A DNA stretch of 64,000 nucleotides. Source: Candidatus Gastranaerophilales bacterium. Lineage in GTDB: Bacteria > Cyanobacteriota > Vampirovibrionia > Gastranaerophilales > Gastranaerophilaceae. Position numbers and translations under genes: made by a program. The stretch covers positions 22,773 to 86,772 of the forward strand of contig CALVEK010000010.1 in NCBI GenBank assembly GCA_944326555.1, read 5' to 3'. This document shows, one piece after another, positions 9,265-18,523 of the stretch (positions are counted from its first letter, which is position 1; every line of letters starts with the position of its first letter). Under the pieces are notes generated by a model. It did not search any database, was not told the origin of the DNA, and was given only the letters and a program-made list of their open reading frames with translations.

Positions 9265-10361
9265 CTTTCAATATTTAAATCATTATCAACAACAACCATT
9301 TCTCTTTCATTTGGATAAATGTCCAAACTTATATCACGATTCGGCATAAGTTCGTTTATACCTGTAACCTCAGAGGTTATTATCACGGTATCATCAGTTT
9401 TACCAACAACAACAGGTCTCAACTTTTTGGAATCGCAAGTCGTAAACATTGTACCGTTTGGAGTAACAGCAATTACTGAATTAGGTCCATTTACCTCTAA
9501 ATGAGCAAGAGAGGCCTTAATCCTAAGCAATATTTCAGAATCAGTCCTTGATAAAATTTCATCATAAGGAAGCGGCGTAATTACATGCTTATAATACTTT
9601 AAAGGCCATTTTAAAATTTTATTTATGTAATGCAATGTATACAAAAAGCATTGAGAATCACTTTCAAAACCAATGTACCCTTTATGCAAGTTTTGTTGAA
9701 ATAGTTTATTCTTTTCATAAAAAGTATTTTCACCATTAGCAAGGACTGTATACCCTTGCAAAAAGAAAGGATGAGCCGCATAACGGACTATATCATAGTT
9801 TGTATTTTGACGACATTGAGCAGTAATGTTTTTTGCACAAAACTCCTTATTTTCATTCCACAATCCAAAATATGTACCAATGTCTCTGGGATCGCCAATT
9901 TCCTTGAGGGTAAGCAAATCAGGCCAAAAGGAATAAACAAATCCCTCATCTGCATTTTCCAATGCTTTTCTTAGTTTTAATCTTGTATCAAGAAGCAAGG
10001 CTTCTTTTTCCTCTTTAGGTGCGTATTTATAAGAATGAGGATAATTAAAAACCTCAAAAACATAGTTTGGCATAGGCTTAATATTCAAGCCCTCGATGTC
10101 ATTACGCACATCGGGCGCCCACTGCATAACTCTTACAAAGCCAATAGAATGAAGGATATCTTCTGCTATATGCATCCCTTCATTTGTACAAGCCATCGAT
10201 AATATAGGCAGTTCCTTATAATTTTCAAAAACACCGCCAAGATCTTGCATTACAAAAGCAAACCCTGAATTATCATGTCCTTTTTGCTGTGAACGCATTA
10301 ATTCCAGAGCTTTTAGCGGATGTAAATATTTTTTTGATTTAATTGCGCCAATTCTACACAT
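9252..10361 (-). CDS. Glutamate synthase glutaminase subunit (class II amidotransferase)
   Basis: 369 residues beginning MCRIGAI; Cys2 becomes the N-terminal nucleophile once Met is removed. A class II (Ntn) glutaminase domain fills most of the length, with KGHDNSGFAF near residue 30, YAAHPFF and GYIGFESDSQC. It should hydrolyse glutamine and pass ammonia to the FMN subunit encoded next. First gene of the operon, with AAGGA 8 bases before the ATG and a TTGACA promoter upstream. The stand-alone glutaminase matches the split archaeal-type glutamate synthase rather than the approximately 1500-residue bacterial GltB. Confidence 0.88.
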   Translation of the reverse strand: MCRIGAIKSKKYLHPLKALELMRSQQKGHDNSGFAFVMQDLGGVFENYKELPILSMACTNEGMHIAEDILHSIGFVRVMQWAPDVRNDIEGLNIKPMPNYVFEVFNYPHSYKYAPKEEKEALLLDTRLKLRKALENADEGFVYSFWPDLLTLKEIGDPRDIGTYFGLWNENKEFCAKNITAQCRQNTNYDIVRYAAHPFFLQGYTVLANGENTFYEKNKLFQQNLHKGYIGFESDSQCFLYTLHYINKILKWPLKYYKHVITPLPYDEILSRTDSEILLRIKASLAHLEVNGPNSVIAVTPNGTMFTTCDSKKLRPVVVGKTDDTVIITSEVTGINELMPNRDISLDIYPNEREMVVVDNDLNIERWTQ

Positions 10362-10397
10362 TTAAAAAATCCTTATTAAATAGGTGTTTGTAGAATT

Positions 10398-10427
10398 AGC
10401 ATAATGTTTTTAATGCGACTGTGTCAA
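10398..10427 (-). promoter_or_regulatory. Promoter of the split glutamate synthase operon
   Basis: On the minus strand, TTGACA (10427-10422) is followed after 18 bases by TATGCT (10403-10398), about 35 bases before the ATG at 10361. The -35 is a perfect consensus match, rare in this window. I could not find a clear NtcA site (GTA-N8-TAC). Confidence 0.65.
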
Positions 10428-10476
10428 TAAAATCTGCAATTTTTAATAAAATCTTTATATCAATCTAAAATCAGCA

Positions 10477-12294
10477 TTACAAAGATACATCGCTTGCTGT
10501 CAATGGTGCTCCGATTACGCGTTCCAGATTGGCAGCAGAGATGTGATATTGCATCAATGTATTATAGTATTGTAATTTTGCGTTAACATACTCTATTTGA
10601 GCATCCTTAAGTTCTATAGCATCACCTAAACCAACCTTGTATCTGCCTGAAGCAAGGTCATATCTTTCTTTAGCCACATCCATGGATGAACGAGCTACAG
10701 GGATAGATTGCTGCGCATTTTTTAGCTGAATATATGCCTGTTTGACATCAAGATAAATTTTTTGGCGTTGAGTTTCATAATCAGCTTGATCTTTCTTATA
10801 GGTCAAAGTAGCTTCGTCAACCTGTTGTTTTAAAAGCAATAGATTCAAATTAGTATATGAAAGCTGTGCTCCAATTTGATATCCATAATCTGTACTAGGT
10901 GTTTTCCCGCCATGAGTATAACTGCCAAAACCTTTTAAATCAGGAAAAAATGCAACTTTTGAAGATCTGACCAACACCTTAGAACCTTCCATTTTCTTTT
11001 TGGCAGCAGCCAAAGTCGGGTTTTGGTCGTAAGCAATTTTTAAAGCCTCATCAAAAGTTATATCATACCTTTTTTTATCAAGTCTGTCTTTAATATCAAA
11101 CGGTGCAAATTCAGGAACCCCCATCGCGTTAGTCAATTGAGCAAATCCGCTTTCTACAGCATTTTTTGCCTGTACCAAAGTCAATTTTGTATTATCTAAA
11201 TTATAAGCAGCTGTAGAAACATCTATTTTGGCTTTACTTCCAATGTTATAGTATGCAAGTGCCTGTTTTAGGTGAATTTGATACTGTATTACAGAGTCCT
11301 CATAAACTTCAACTTGCTGTTGTAAATATAACTGATTATAATATGCGTTTTTAACCTGATAAACAACGTCATTTATATTTGCTTGCAATGTTTCTTGAGC
11401 ACCTTCGTAAGTTTTCTTGGCAATATTTGCCTGAGCCCTTGTCTTTCCAAAATCATAAAGCAATAAGTTTACACCGACATTAGGCATATTCCACAAATTA
11501 TATTCCTGCATCGGAAACTTAAAGTTTGTTACTAACATATCATTTTTTGAATATGAAAGCCCTGCATTAATGGTAGGAAAATAATTTGACCACGCCTGTG
11601 CAATTTTATTCTTATAAATATCTTTACTAATTAATTGAGACAAAATTGTCGGATTATTTTCTAATGCAATTTTTACACAATCATCTACAGATATAATTCT
11701 GTTAGTTGAAATAGCGGCCTCCATCTTGGGAGTTTCTGATGCATTAAAAGCGTCTATCTCAGAATTATTTTTCTCTGTTGAAGAAACATCTTTATTCAAC
11801 TCAACTTCCGATAAATCAGGAGTTTGTTTTTTTGCTTTTGATTTATTAGGTTTTTTGAACCTTTTATTATTTATCTTTGCTTCTTTTTTTGTCTTCTTAG
11901 TATCATCATTATCAACAATGATTTTTACGGATGGCTGTAACTTATCAGTTTTTGCAGTAACAGTAATTTCCTTATCCTTTTTAGCTTGTCGTTTAGCTTT
12001 ATGTCTTGCCCACCAAGATTCTTTTACTTTTTGATTTTCTATATTTTTTGATTTTTCAGTTGTTTTTGTTTTGGATTTTTTTTGTATTGTTGTAGAACCA
12101 GCCTCAGCAAGTTTTACACCGGACTCTTTTTTCTTTATTACAGCAACTTTCTCTGTTTTTTTATTTGTCGTAGTCGCATTATTATTTTTCTTTGGCCAAT
12201 TTAGCGACAAAGCGAGTGATGGCTGAACCTGCAAAAACACAAATGTTGCCAACATTATAAATATAGTAAATCTTTTTCTTCTTCTCTCAATCAT
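10477..12294 (-). CDS. TolC-family outer membrane protein of RND efflux operon, with long Lys-rich N-terminal extension
   Basis: 605 residues. A signal sequence (about 1-29) is followed by about 160 residues of low-complexity sequence rich in Lys, Thr and Asn. The TolC-type fold starts only near residue 200 (ISVDDCVKIALENNPTI), with LLLYDFGKTRAQ after it and a second repeat at ITFDEALKIAYDQNPTL. TolC homologues are usually 430-500 residues, so the extension is the unusual part. Third gene of the efflux operon, 17 bases after the pump gene, so it is likely the dedicated exit duct for that pump. Confidence 0.93.
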   Translation of the reverse strand: MIERRRKRFTIFIMLATFVFLQVQPSLALSLNWPKKNNNATTTNKKTEKVAVIKKKESGVKLAEAGSTTIQKKSKTKTTEKSKNIENQKVKESWWARHKAKRQAKKDKEITVTAKTDKLQPSVKIIVDNDDTKKTKKEAKINNKRFKKPNKSKAKKQTPDLSEVELNKDVSSTEKNNSEIDAFNASETPKMEAAISTNRIISVDDCVKIALENNPTILSQLISKDIYKNKIAQAWSNYFPTINAGLSYSKNDMLVTNFKFPMQEYNLWNMPNVGVNLLLYDFGKTRAQANIAKKTYEGAQETLQANINDVVYQVKNAYYNQLYLQQQVEVYEDSVIQYQIHLKQALAYYNIGSKAKIDVSTAAYNLDNTKLTLVQAKNAVESGFAQLTNAMGVPEFAPFDIKDRLDKKRYDITFDEALKIAYDQNPTLAAAKKKMEGSKVLVRSSKVAFFPDLKGFGSYTHGGKTPSTDYGYQIGAQLSYTNLNLLLLKQQVDEATLTYKKDQADYETQRQKIYLDVKQAYIQLKNAQQSIPVARSSMDVAKERYDLASGRYKVGLGDAIELKDAQIEYVNAKLQYYNTLMQYHISAANLERVIGAPLTASDVSL

Positions 12295-12311
12295 AAGTAC
12301 TCCAATATGTA

Positions 12312-15300
12312 TTATGGATTATTATTGTTTTCACTTTCAACTTTTGTGGTCTTTGTTCTATGCAAAACTCTATCAACCAGATGTTGAATAATTACATAGA
12401 AAGCAGGTGTCATAACAGTACCGATAGTACCGGCAGCCAACATACCGCCAAACACTGTAGAACCTACAGATATACGAGATGATGCACCTGCACCGTGAGC
12501 CAAAATCAAAGGCAACATACCAACAACAAATGCGACTACCGTCATCATAATTGCCCTAAACCTGATTCTTGAAGCCTCAACAGCGGCATCTTCTATAGAC
12601 ATACCGTTTTCTTCGTGCAAGACCTTTGCAAATTCAACAATTAAGATAGCTTGTTTTGCAGCCAAACCGATAAGCATAATCATACCGACCTGAGAATAAA
12701 GGTCAAATGATTGGCCCATCATAAGCTGGAAAATAAGAGCACCAGCCGCAGCCAACGGACAAATCAAAAGTACAGCCAACGGAATTGACCAACTTTCGTA
12801 CAAGGCAACAAGGAACAAATAAACAAATAATAAAGCTAACGCAATAATAGACGTTGTTTGTCCGCCTGACTCAATTTCCTGCTTGGATGTACCTGACCAT
12901 TCAAAGCCCATATCCTTAGGTAACTCAGCCTTAGCAACTTCTTCCATAGCTTTCATAGCTTCGCCAGAGCTTCTGCCTTGAGCAGGGTTACCTGAGAACT
13001 GTACGTTTCTGTATTGGTTATATCTTGTTATGGAACCTGCTCCGACTGTCTGTTTCAAAGAGACTATGGTTGTTATAGGCACCATCTTACCTGCCTTATT
13101 TTTAACATAAATACCGGACAGGTCATTTGCACTTCTTCTGAATCGTTGTTCTGCTTGCAACTGAACTCTGAATACACGACCAAGTTTGTTGAAGTCATTT
13201 ACGTAATAAGTACCCAATGTCGAAGACAATGTACTGTATAACTCACTTAAATCAATACCTTGAGCCATTGCCTGTGCATAATCAATATCAACAATGTACT
13301 GTAACATATTTGCCTGATATTGGGTATAAACATTACTCAAGTTTTTATTTTGATTAGCTGCTAATATAAGTTTATTAGCAAACTGTTCCATCTCTTGAGG
13401 AGAGTATTCTCCTTTTGACAGCATCTGGAATTCAAAACCACCAACCATACTCATACCGGATATGGCAGGAGGAGAGAAAACACCAATCTGCGCATCTTTA
13501 ATTTGCGAAAACTCTTTTCTTATTCTTCCCAATATTGCGTTCAAAGACAAATCAGTTTCCTTACCTTGAACTAGTCTTACAGCCTTTTGGAAAATATTAA
13601 ACTCACGTTTACTCCATTCATCAAGTCTTATAACCATGAATGCTTGGTTAGAAGGCCCCATACCAACAAAAACAATTCGTCCTTCAATACCCTCAATGTT
13701 TTTCAATAAATCTTCCATTCTTTCGGTAACTTCTGTTGTTCTTGCGATAGAAGCACCGGCTGGAAGATTTATTTGCGCCATCAGTACAGCCTGATCCTCA
13801 TCCGGAATAAAACCTGTAGGAATAATTTTAAACAAAACTAACATTAAAACAACTATAGAACCATATAATAATAAGGTCAGCTTTTGGTTATGCACAAGTT
13901 TTTTTACATAGTGCAAATATATGTCAGTTAGTTTTTGGAAATATACATTAAACTCTGTAAATAACCACTTTATTGCGGCAGATGCTTTGTTTGATGGTTT
14001 ACGATTAGGATCTTCCGGTCTTAAGATTATAGAACACAAAGCCGGAGAAAGCGTCAATGCACAAACTGCAGACAAAGCGATTGATACAGCAATACAAACA
14101 GCAAATTGCTGATACATCAAGCCTGATAACCCTGGCATAAAACAAACAGGAACAAATACTGCCATCAACACTAGAGCCATTGCAACAAGTGCACCACCAA
14201 CCTCTTGCATTGTCAACTGAGTCGCTTCTATAGGTGTTTTACCCTCTTCTAAATGCCTTTTTACGTTTTCAATTACAACAATAGCATCGTCTACTACCGT
14301 TGCTACAGCAAGAACCATTGCAAACAATGTCAGCAAATTTATTGACATATCAAAAACAGGCAATGCAGCAAAAGTACCAACCAAAGATACCGGTATTGCT
14401 AACAAAGGAACCAATGTCGCTCTTGGATCTCCAAGAAATACAAAAATAATAGCAACAACTATTATAGATGTTTCAATAATAGTTTTTACAACTTCTTTCA
14501 TTGACTCTCTAATAAACAGAGTATCATCGTGTACCATAGATAATTTCATTCCATCGGGAATAGTTTTTTCAAGCTCTTTCATCTTTGCTTCAACGTGATT
14601 AACAATATCAATGGCATTAGCACCCGGTATCTGAATAACCTGAATCAATGCTGCAGGATTACCGTCAACCCTACCATTTTTAGAGTAAGACTCAGAACCC
14701 AATTCTACTCTTGCAATGTCTTTTATCTTTATACTTGAACCATCCTGATTTGAACGAACAATAATATTCTCAAATTCTTGCGGTTCCAACAAACGGCCTT
14801 TAGTTCTTAAAGTAATCTGGAATTTCTGCTTATCTGGTCCTGGTTCTTGTCCCAAAGCACCTGCAGAGACTTGAACGTTTTGTGTATTTATCGCATTTTG
14901 AACTTCTGAAACAGACACATTAAGATTTGCCATTTTCTCAGTATCAAGCCATATTCTCATTGAATAATCGCCGGCACCATATACACCGACTTCACCTACA
15001 CCCGGAAGTCTTGCTATCTCATCCTTTACATAAATTGATGCATAGTTTGTAACATCAAGTTGAGAATATCTGCCATCAGTAGATGCAAGGTTTAAGATAG
15101 CAACACCAGCACCTGATACCCTTTGTTTAGCAGTAACCCCAAGACGTTTAACATCTTCAGGTAATTTGGGTTGTATTTGTTGTATTCTGTTTTGTACGTT
15201 TACAAGGTCAATGTTTCTATCTGAACCGACCTTAAAGTATATTTGTAGTTGATATGATTCGTCAGAACTTGTCGAAATCATATACAACATGTCTTCAACA

Positions 15301-15548
15301 CCGTTAACTTGAGCTTCCAAAATTGAAGCAACAGAAGACTCCACAACGTCAGCACTGGCACCAGGATATGATGCAGTAACTTGAATCTGTGGAGGAGTAA
15401 TATTGGGATACTTTTCCAACTTCAATCCTGTTATTGAAATTATACCCAATATCGTAATAAAAATTGAAATTACTATCGCAAATCTGGGTTTTGCAATGAA
15501 AAAATATAAATCTTTTATGCTTGATTTTTCTTTATCTTTACCGCTCAT
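12312..15548 (-). CDS. RND multidrug efflux pump, HAE1 (AcrB) family
   Basis: 1078 residues, full length. The N-terminal membrane helix ([17 protein letters not shown]) is followed by [12 protein letters not shown] and [11 protein letters not shown], both typical of AcrB/MexB. The proton-relay aspartates lie in [19 protein letters not shown] within helix 4. The second half repeats the first, ending with [15 protein letters not shown] and [14 protein letters not shown]. It exports hydrophobic or amphipathic compounds across both membranes using proton force. The MFP gene lies 20 bases upstream and the TolC gene 17 bases downstream, giving a complete tripartite system. Confidence 0.96.
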   Translation of the reverse strand: MSGKDKEKSSIKDLYFFIAKPRFAIVISIFITILGIISITGLKLEKYPNITPPQIQVTASYPGASADVVESSVASILEAQVNGVEDMLYMISTSSDESYQLQIYFKVGSDRNIDLVNVQNRIQQIQPKLPEDVKRLGVTAKQRVSGAGVAILNLASTDGRYSQLDVTNYASIYVKDEIARLPGVGEVGVYGAGDYSMRIWLDTEKMANLNVSVSEVQNAINTQNVQVSAGALGQEPGPDKQKFQITLRTKGRLLEPQEFENIIVRSNQDGSSIKIKDIARVELGSESYSKNGRVDGNPAALIQVIQIPGANAIDIVNHVEAKMKELEKTIPDGMKLSMVHDDTLFIRESMKEVVKTIIETSIIVVAIIFVFLGDPRATLVPLLAIPVSLVGTFAALPVFDMSINLLTLFAMVLAVATVVDDAIVVIENVKRHLEEGKTPIEATQLTMQEVGGALVAMALVLMAVFVPVCFMPGLSGLMYQQFAVCIAVSIALSAVCALTLSPALCSIILRPEDPNRKPSNKASAAIKWLFTEFNVYFQKLTDIYLHYVKKLVHNQKLTLLLYGSIVVLMLVLFKIIPTGFIPDEDQAVLMAQINLPAGASIARTTEVTERMEDLLKNIEGIEGRIVFVGMGPSNQAFMVIRLDEWSKREFNIFQKAVRLVQGKETDLSLNAILGRIRKEFSQIKDAQIGVFSPPAISGMSMVGGFEFQMLSKGEYSPQEMEQFANKLILAANQNKNLSNVYTQYQANMLQYIVDIDYAQAMAQGIDLSELYSTLSSTLGTYYVNDFNKLGRVFRVQLQAEQRFRRSANDLSGIYVKNKAGKMVPITTIVSLKQTVGAGSITRYNQYRNVQFSGNPAQGRSSGEAMKAMEEVAKAELPKDMGFEWSGTSKQEIESGGQTTSIIALALLFVYLFLVALYESWSIPLAVLLICPLAAAGALIFQLMMGQSFDLYSQVGMIMLIGLAAKQAILIVEFAKVLHEENGMSIEDAAVEASRIRFRAIMMTVVAFVVGMLPLILAHGAGASSRISVGSTVFGGMLAAGTIGTVMTPAFYVIIQHLVDRVLHRTKTTKVESENNNNP

Positions 15549-15568
15549 TAACTATCTTTCTTACTCTT

Positions 15569-16747
15569 TTAATCTTCCTTTTTAACCTCGTCAGAAGACG
15601 TATCTGTCTTTGAATTCTCAACAGGAACTACAGGAGCACCGGTTTTCAATCTTTGGAAACCTGCAGTAATAACTGTTTCACCAGGATTTAATCCCTCAGT
15701 TACAATCCAGTTATCACCTTCCTGATTAGATATTTTTATATATTTTTGTTGTGCCTTATTGTCTTTATCTACAACCCAAACAAAAAAACCATTTGTACTA
15801 TCAGAAACTGCAACCTGTGGAACGAGAACAACTTTTACCGGTTTCTTGGCAATAGCAGTAACATTAACAAAGTCTCCAGGAACAAGTAATTGATCCTTGT
15901 TTTGGAAAGTAGCTCTTAAAGCAATCGTACCTGCTGTTTGGTCAACTTCATTGTTAACAAACTCCATTTTTCCTTTTTCTTTGTACTCAGTTCCGTCAGA
16001 AAGACGAATAATCACATCCATATTTTCAAACTGATCACCTTTATCCTTAGATGAATTTTTCATAAATTTAAGATAATCTTCACTCTTAATATTAAAGTAA
16101 GTATAAATAGGACTTGTAGACACAATTCTTGTTAAGGGGCCAGACTGAGCATTAACCAAGTTCCCTTCTGTAATCATTATTTTTCCGACCTTGCCATCAA
16201 CAGGAGAAACAATTTTTGTATAACTCAAATTGAGTTGTGCAGCAGCAAGGTTAGCCCTGTTTACATCCAAAGACGCTCTATTTTGATCTCTTGTTGCCAA
16301 AGCCTGATCATAATAAGATTTGCTAACAAAGTCATTTTTAACAAGTTCCTCTGCTCTTTTTAATTCTTTTTGAGAATTAATCAAAGCTGCCTGAGATTGT
16401 CTTACGGCAGCTTGTGCTTGAGCTACAGCAATTTGATACTCATTTGGCTGGATTAAAAATAGAGTTTGCCCTTTTTTTACATAAGCCCCCTCTTGAAAAT
16501 ATCTTTTCTGCAACCAACCGTTTATTCTTGCCACAACATCAACAGAATACTTGGCTTCAACACGTCCAACTGATTCAGTCTTTGGATAAATCTCTGCCTC
16601 TGTCGTTTTAGCAACCTCTACAGATGCAGGTCTCTTTTGCATCTCTGCAGCTATCTTTGAAGCAATAATCCCTGCAACATTATTAAAAATAATAGGCAAA
16701 ACTATTACAGCTATAACAATTATACCTATCCATTTTTTCTTCGTCAT
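15569..16747 (-). CDS. RND efflux membrane fusion protein (AcrA/MexA family)
   Basis: About 392 residues from the ATG at 16747, preceded 8 bases upstream by GGAAGAGGA. An in-frame TTG at 16771 would add 8 residues but would bury that site, so I reject it. An N-terminal membrane helix (WIGIIVIAVIVLPIIF) anchors the protein; there is no lipobox. The lipoyl half-motifs (RINGWLQKRYFQEGAYVKKG and SPVDGKVGKIMITEGNLV) flank a coiled-coil hairpin. It links the pump to TolC. First gene of the operon. Its promoter carries a long palindrome (16769-16795) suggesting repressor control. Confidence 0.93.
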   Translation of the reverse strand: MTKKKWIGIIVIAVIVLPIIFNNVAGIIASKIAAEMQKRPASVEVAKTTEAEIYPKTESVGRVEAKYSVDVVARINGWLQKRYFQEGAYVKKGQTLFLIQPNEYQIAVAQAQAAVRQSQAALINSQKELKRAEELVKNDFVSKSYYDQALATRDQNRASLDVNRANLAAAQLNLSYTKIVSPVDGKVGKIMITEGNLVNAQSGPLTRIVSTSPIYTYFNIKSEDYLKFMKNSSKDKGDQFENMDVIIRLSDGTEYKEKGKMEFVNNEVDQTAGTIALRATFQNKDQLLVPGDFVNVTAIAKKPVKVVLVPQVAVSDSTNGFFVWVVDKDNKAQQKYIKISNQEGDNWIVTEGLNPGETVITAGFQRLKTGAPVVPVENSKTDTSSDEVKKED

Positions 16748-16768
16748 GTAAAAATCCTCTTCCCTATA

Positions 16769-16795
16769 CAATAATTGTTATCATAACAACAATTG
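16769..16795. promoter_or_regulatory. Operator-like palindrome on the efflux operon promoter
   Basis: Two 12-base arms (16769-16780 and 16784-16795) separated by 3 bases form an inverted repeat with two mismatches. The inner TTGTTA-TCA-TAACAA core is perfect. It covers the -10 element of the efflux promoter. Such a position is classic for a repressor, as with TetR- or MarR-type control of RND pumps. No regulator gene is adjacent. Confidence 0.6.
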
Positions 16796-16808
16796 TATAT
16801 GAATGCAA
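16780..16808 (-). promoter_or_regulatory. Promoter of the RND efflux operon
   Basis: On the minus strand TTGCAT (16808-16803) is followed by a 17-base spacer and TATGAT (16785-16780). Transcription would start near 16772, about 25 bases before the ATG at 16747. The -10 lies inside the palindrome 16769-16795. Confidence 0.6.
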
Positions 16809-16859
16809 AAATTTTACAATAGTATAACCGGTGTATTAATACTATGATTCTCGCAAAAT

Positions 16860-17387
16860 CTAATACGAAGTTGCCCACATTCCATCAGTGAATTTCCAAT
16901 TATTTTTCCATAGTGCTTCCGTACCGTAACTTGCTGACGGAATTACTTTTTGATTATTCTTATTTATTTCATAACGAAAAATATCTTTTCCATTCATATT
17001 GGGAGGAGTATCTGCATTTACATCAACCTGTATTGTGCAAACACCACTTCCGCAACTCACAACTTGAATACGCATATTATCAACAGAATAAAGGTAAGCC
17101 CCTTCAGCATTTATATCAGTATGTTTTACATTTGGAGCAATATAATTACTAAAAAAAGCTTTATTATCAGAAAAACTCCAACTACTAATCGGTCCTGATG
17201 TTAAAGAGGCATTGTCAACCGCCTCATTCAGATTTAGATATGCCTTTTTAGCAAGCTGCGCCATCTCTGTCCTTTGAGAATGTTTTCTTAGCCCAGGTAT
17301 TGTCAAAGAAGCGACAACACCGATTACTGCCAAAACCAAAACTATTTCCACAAAAGACATCGCTTTTTTCTCTTTATATAAAAACAT
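16860..17387 (-). CDS. Type IV pilin-like / type II secretion pseudopilin
   Basis: About 175 residues from ATG 17387, which has AAAGG 8 bases upstream; an ATG at 17402 lacks a site. A short basic leader (KEKKA) is followed by MSFVEIVLVLAVIGVVASL. This is the prepilin N-helix with Glu at position +5 if cleavage follows Ala. The usual Gly at -1 is replaced by Ala. The C-terminal half has a close cysteine pair (SCGSGVCTIQVDVN) and ends with a NWKFTDGMW block. The same block recurs in the neighbouring pilin, so the two are paralogues. Fibre subunit or secretion pseudopilin cannot be told apart here. Fourth gene of the glgC-led cluster. Confidence 0.85.
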   Translation of the reverse strand: MFLYKEKKAMSFVEIVLVLAVIGVVASLTIPGLRKHSQRTEMAQLAKKAYLNLNEAVDNASLTSGPISSWSFSDNKAFFSNYIAPNVKHTDINAEGAYLYSVDNMRIQVVSCGSGVCTIQVDVNADTPPNMNGKDIFRYEINKNNQKVIPSASYGTEALWKNNWKFTDGMWATSY

Positions 17388-17423
17388 AATTAAACCTTTC
17401 ATGTTTGAGAATCTTAAATCTTT

Positions 17424-18050
17424 TTACCATTGTGTAATTTTCCAACCGTTCTGCATTATTGCATCACTATTACCATAAGAGTATGGCTCAACTTTTTTAT
17501 TAACTTTGTTAACAATGAATTCAAAATGATCATAACCAACAACATTTGGCTCTTTAGGGCCATTTAGGTCAACATGGACATGGCAAGACGAACCGTTACA
17601 CTCCGCTATTTGCATTGCTATTCCATCATTTAAAAGCACACTGTAACTTGCATTCAATCCAGCAGGATTAGAAAAATTATGAGACGCTGTCCCATCTAGT
17701 AACCTGTATGTAGTATTTGCAAAACAATCTCCGTTACCCGCCGGGCAAACCTTTTGAACCGACAAAAATGGCCTAAAATATCTATCCATAACAGTTGATG
17801 CATTAGATAAATTCCACTTGCTCATATCATCAGGAATGTTTCTTGCCGAATCAACATCAGATAGAGCCATATCAACAGTTTGATTTATTATTCCATAAGA
17901 CTTTTTTAATAAATTTTCCATCTCTGTTCTGTGATTATTTTTAACCAAAGTAGGAACAGTCATAGCAACAACTACACCTAAAATTGTCAAAGTAAGCATT
18001 AATTCTGCAAATGTATAAGCAGCTTGTTTTTTTATTTTATTTACCTGCAT
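17424..18050 (-). CDS. Type IV pilin-like / type II secretion pseudopilin
   Basis: 208 residues. Basic leader (MQVNKIKKQA), then AYTFAELMLTLTILGVVVAM, the prepilin methylation helix with Glu near +5 and Ala rather than Gly before the cut. Shares HRTEM after the helix, the paired cysteines (ECNGSSCHVHVDLN) and the C-terminal GWKITQW with the pilin at 16860-17387. A second cysteine pair (CPAGNGDC) is extra. The start overlaps by 10 bases the end of the thioredoxin-like gene, so translation is coupled. Substrate of a prepilin peptidase encoded elsewhere. Confidence 0.87.
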   Translation of the reverse strand: MQVNKIKKQAAYTFAELMLTLTILGVVVAMTVPTLVKNNHRTEMENLLKKSYGIINQTVDMALSDVDSARNIPDDMSKWNLSNASTVMDRYFRPFLSVQKVCPAGNGDCFANTTYRLLDGTASHNFSNPAGLNASYSVLLNDGIAMQIAECNGSSCHVHVDLNGPKEPNVVGYDHFEFIVNKVNKKVEPYSYGNSDAIMQNGWKITQW

Positions 18051-18523
18051 AAGTCACCTTTTTTGATTAGTTTTCTGAATTTTGAATACCTTACAACTTC
18101 TTGATTAAGAGCATTCACCGATTCCAAATACGGATTATCTATATGTACTCTATTATCGTATTTTGCATCAATTATGTATACAGTAGGAAAAGCTCCTATT
18201 TTATACTCTTTTGCCAATTTTTCATTTTCAGGCTTATCGACATTTATCAAAACAACGTTGAAATCGTCCTTGTTGATATTTCTTACCTTATCTAGTTTTG
18301 GCATGAACTTTCTGCAATAAGTACACCAGTCAACATAGAATACAGCAATCATAGGCTTATCGTCATTCTTTGCTTGCTCATACGTTAAACCTAAGTCATA
18401 ATCGGATGGAAGCATATCAGCTTTAGGTAAAATTGCCATACAACTTGTTATCGTGATTGCACTTAATAATACTATTATGCCCGCAATGATAATATTTCTA
18501 ACATTAGCTTTAAAAAAATTCAT
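18041..18523 (-). CDS. Thioredoxin-fold (lipo)protein
   Basis: 160 residues. A membrane segment (about 10-27) ends at ITSC, which fits a lipobox with Cys28 as lipid site. A thioredoxin fold follows with active site WCTYC (Cys67, Cys70) and the cis-proline loop GAFPTVYII. It should work outside the cytoplasmic membrane as a disulfide oxidoreductase. Start and stop overlap both neighbours: TAATG with glgC upstream and 10 bases with the pilin gene downstream. Since the pilins next door have conserved cysteine pairs, they are plausible clients; this is inference. Confidence 0.85.
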   Translation of the reverse strand: MNFFKANVRNIIIAGIIVLLSAITITSCMAILPKADMLPSDYDLGLTYEQAKNDDKPMIAVFYVDWCTYCRKFMPKLDKVRNINKDDFNVVLINVDKPENEKLAKEYKIGAFPTVYIIDAKYDNRVHIDNPYLESVNALNQEVVRYSKFRKLIKKGDLCR

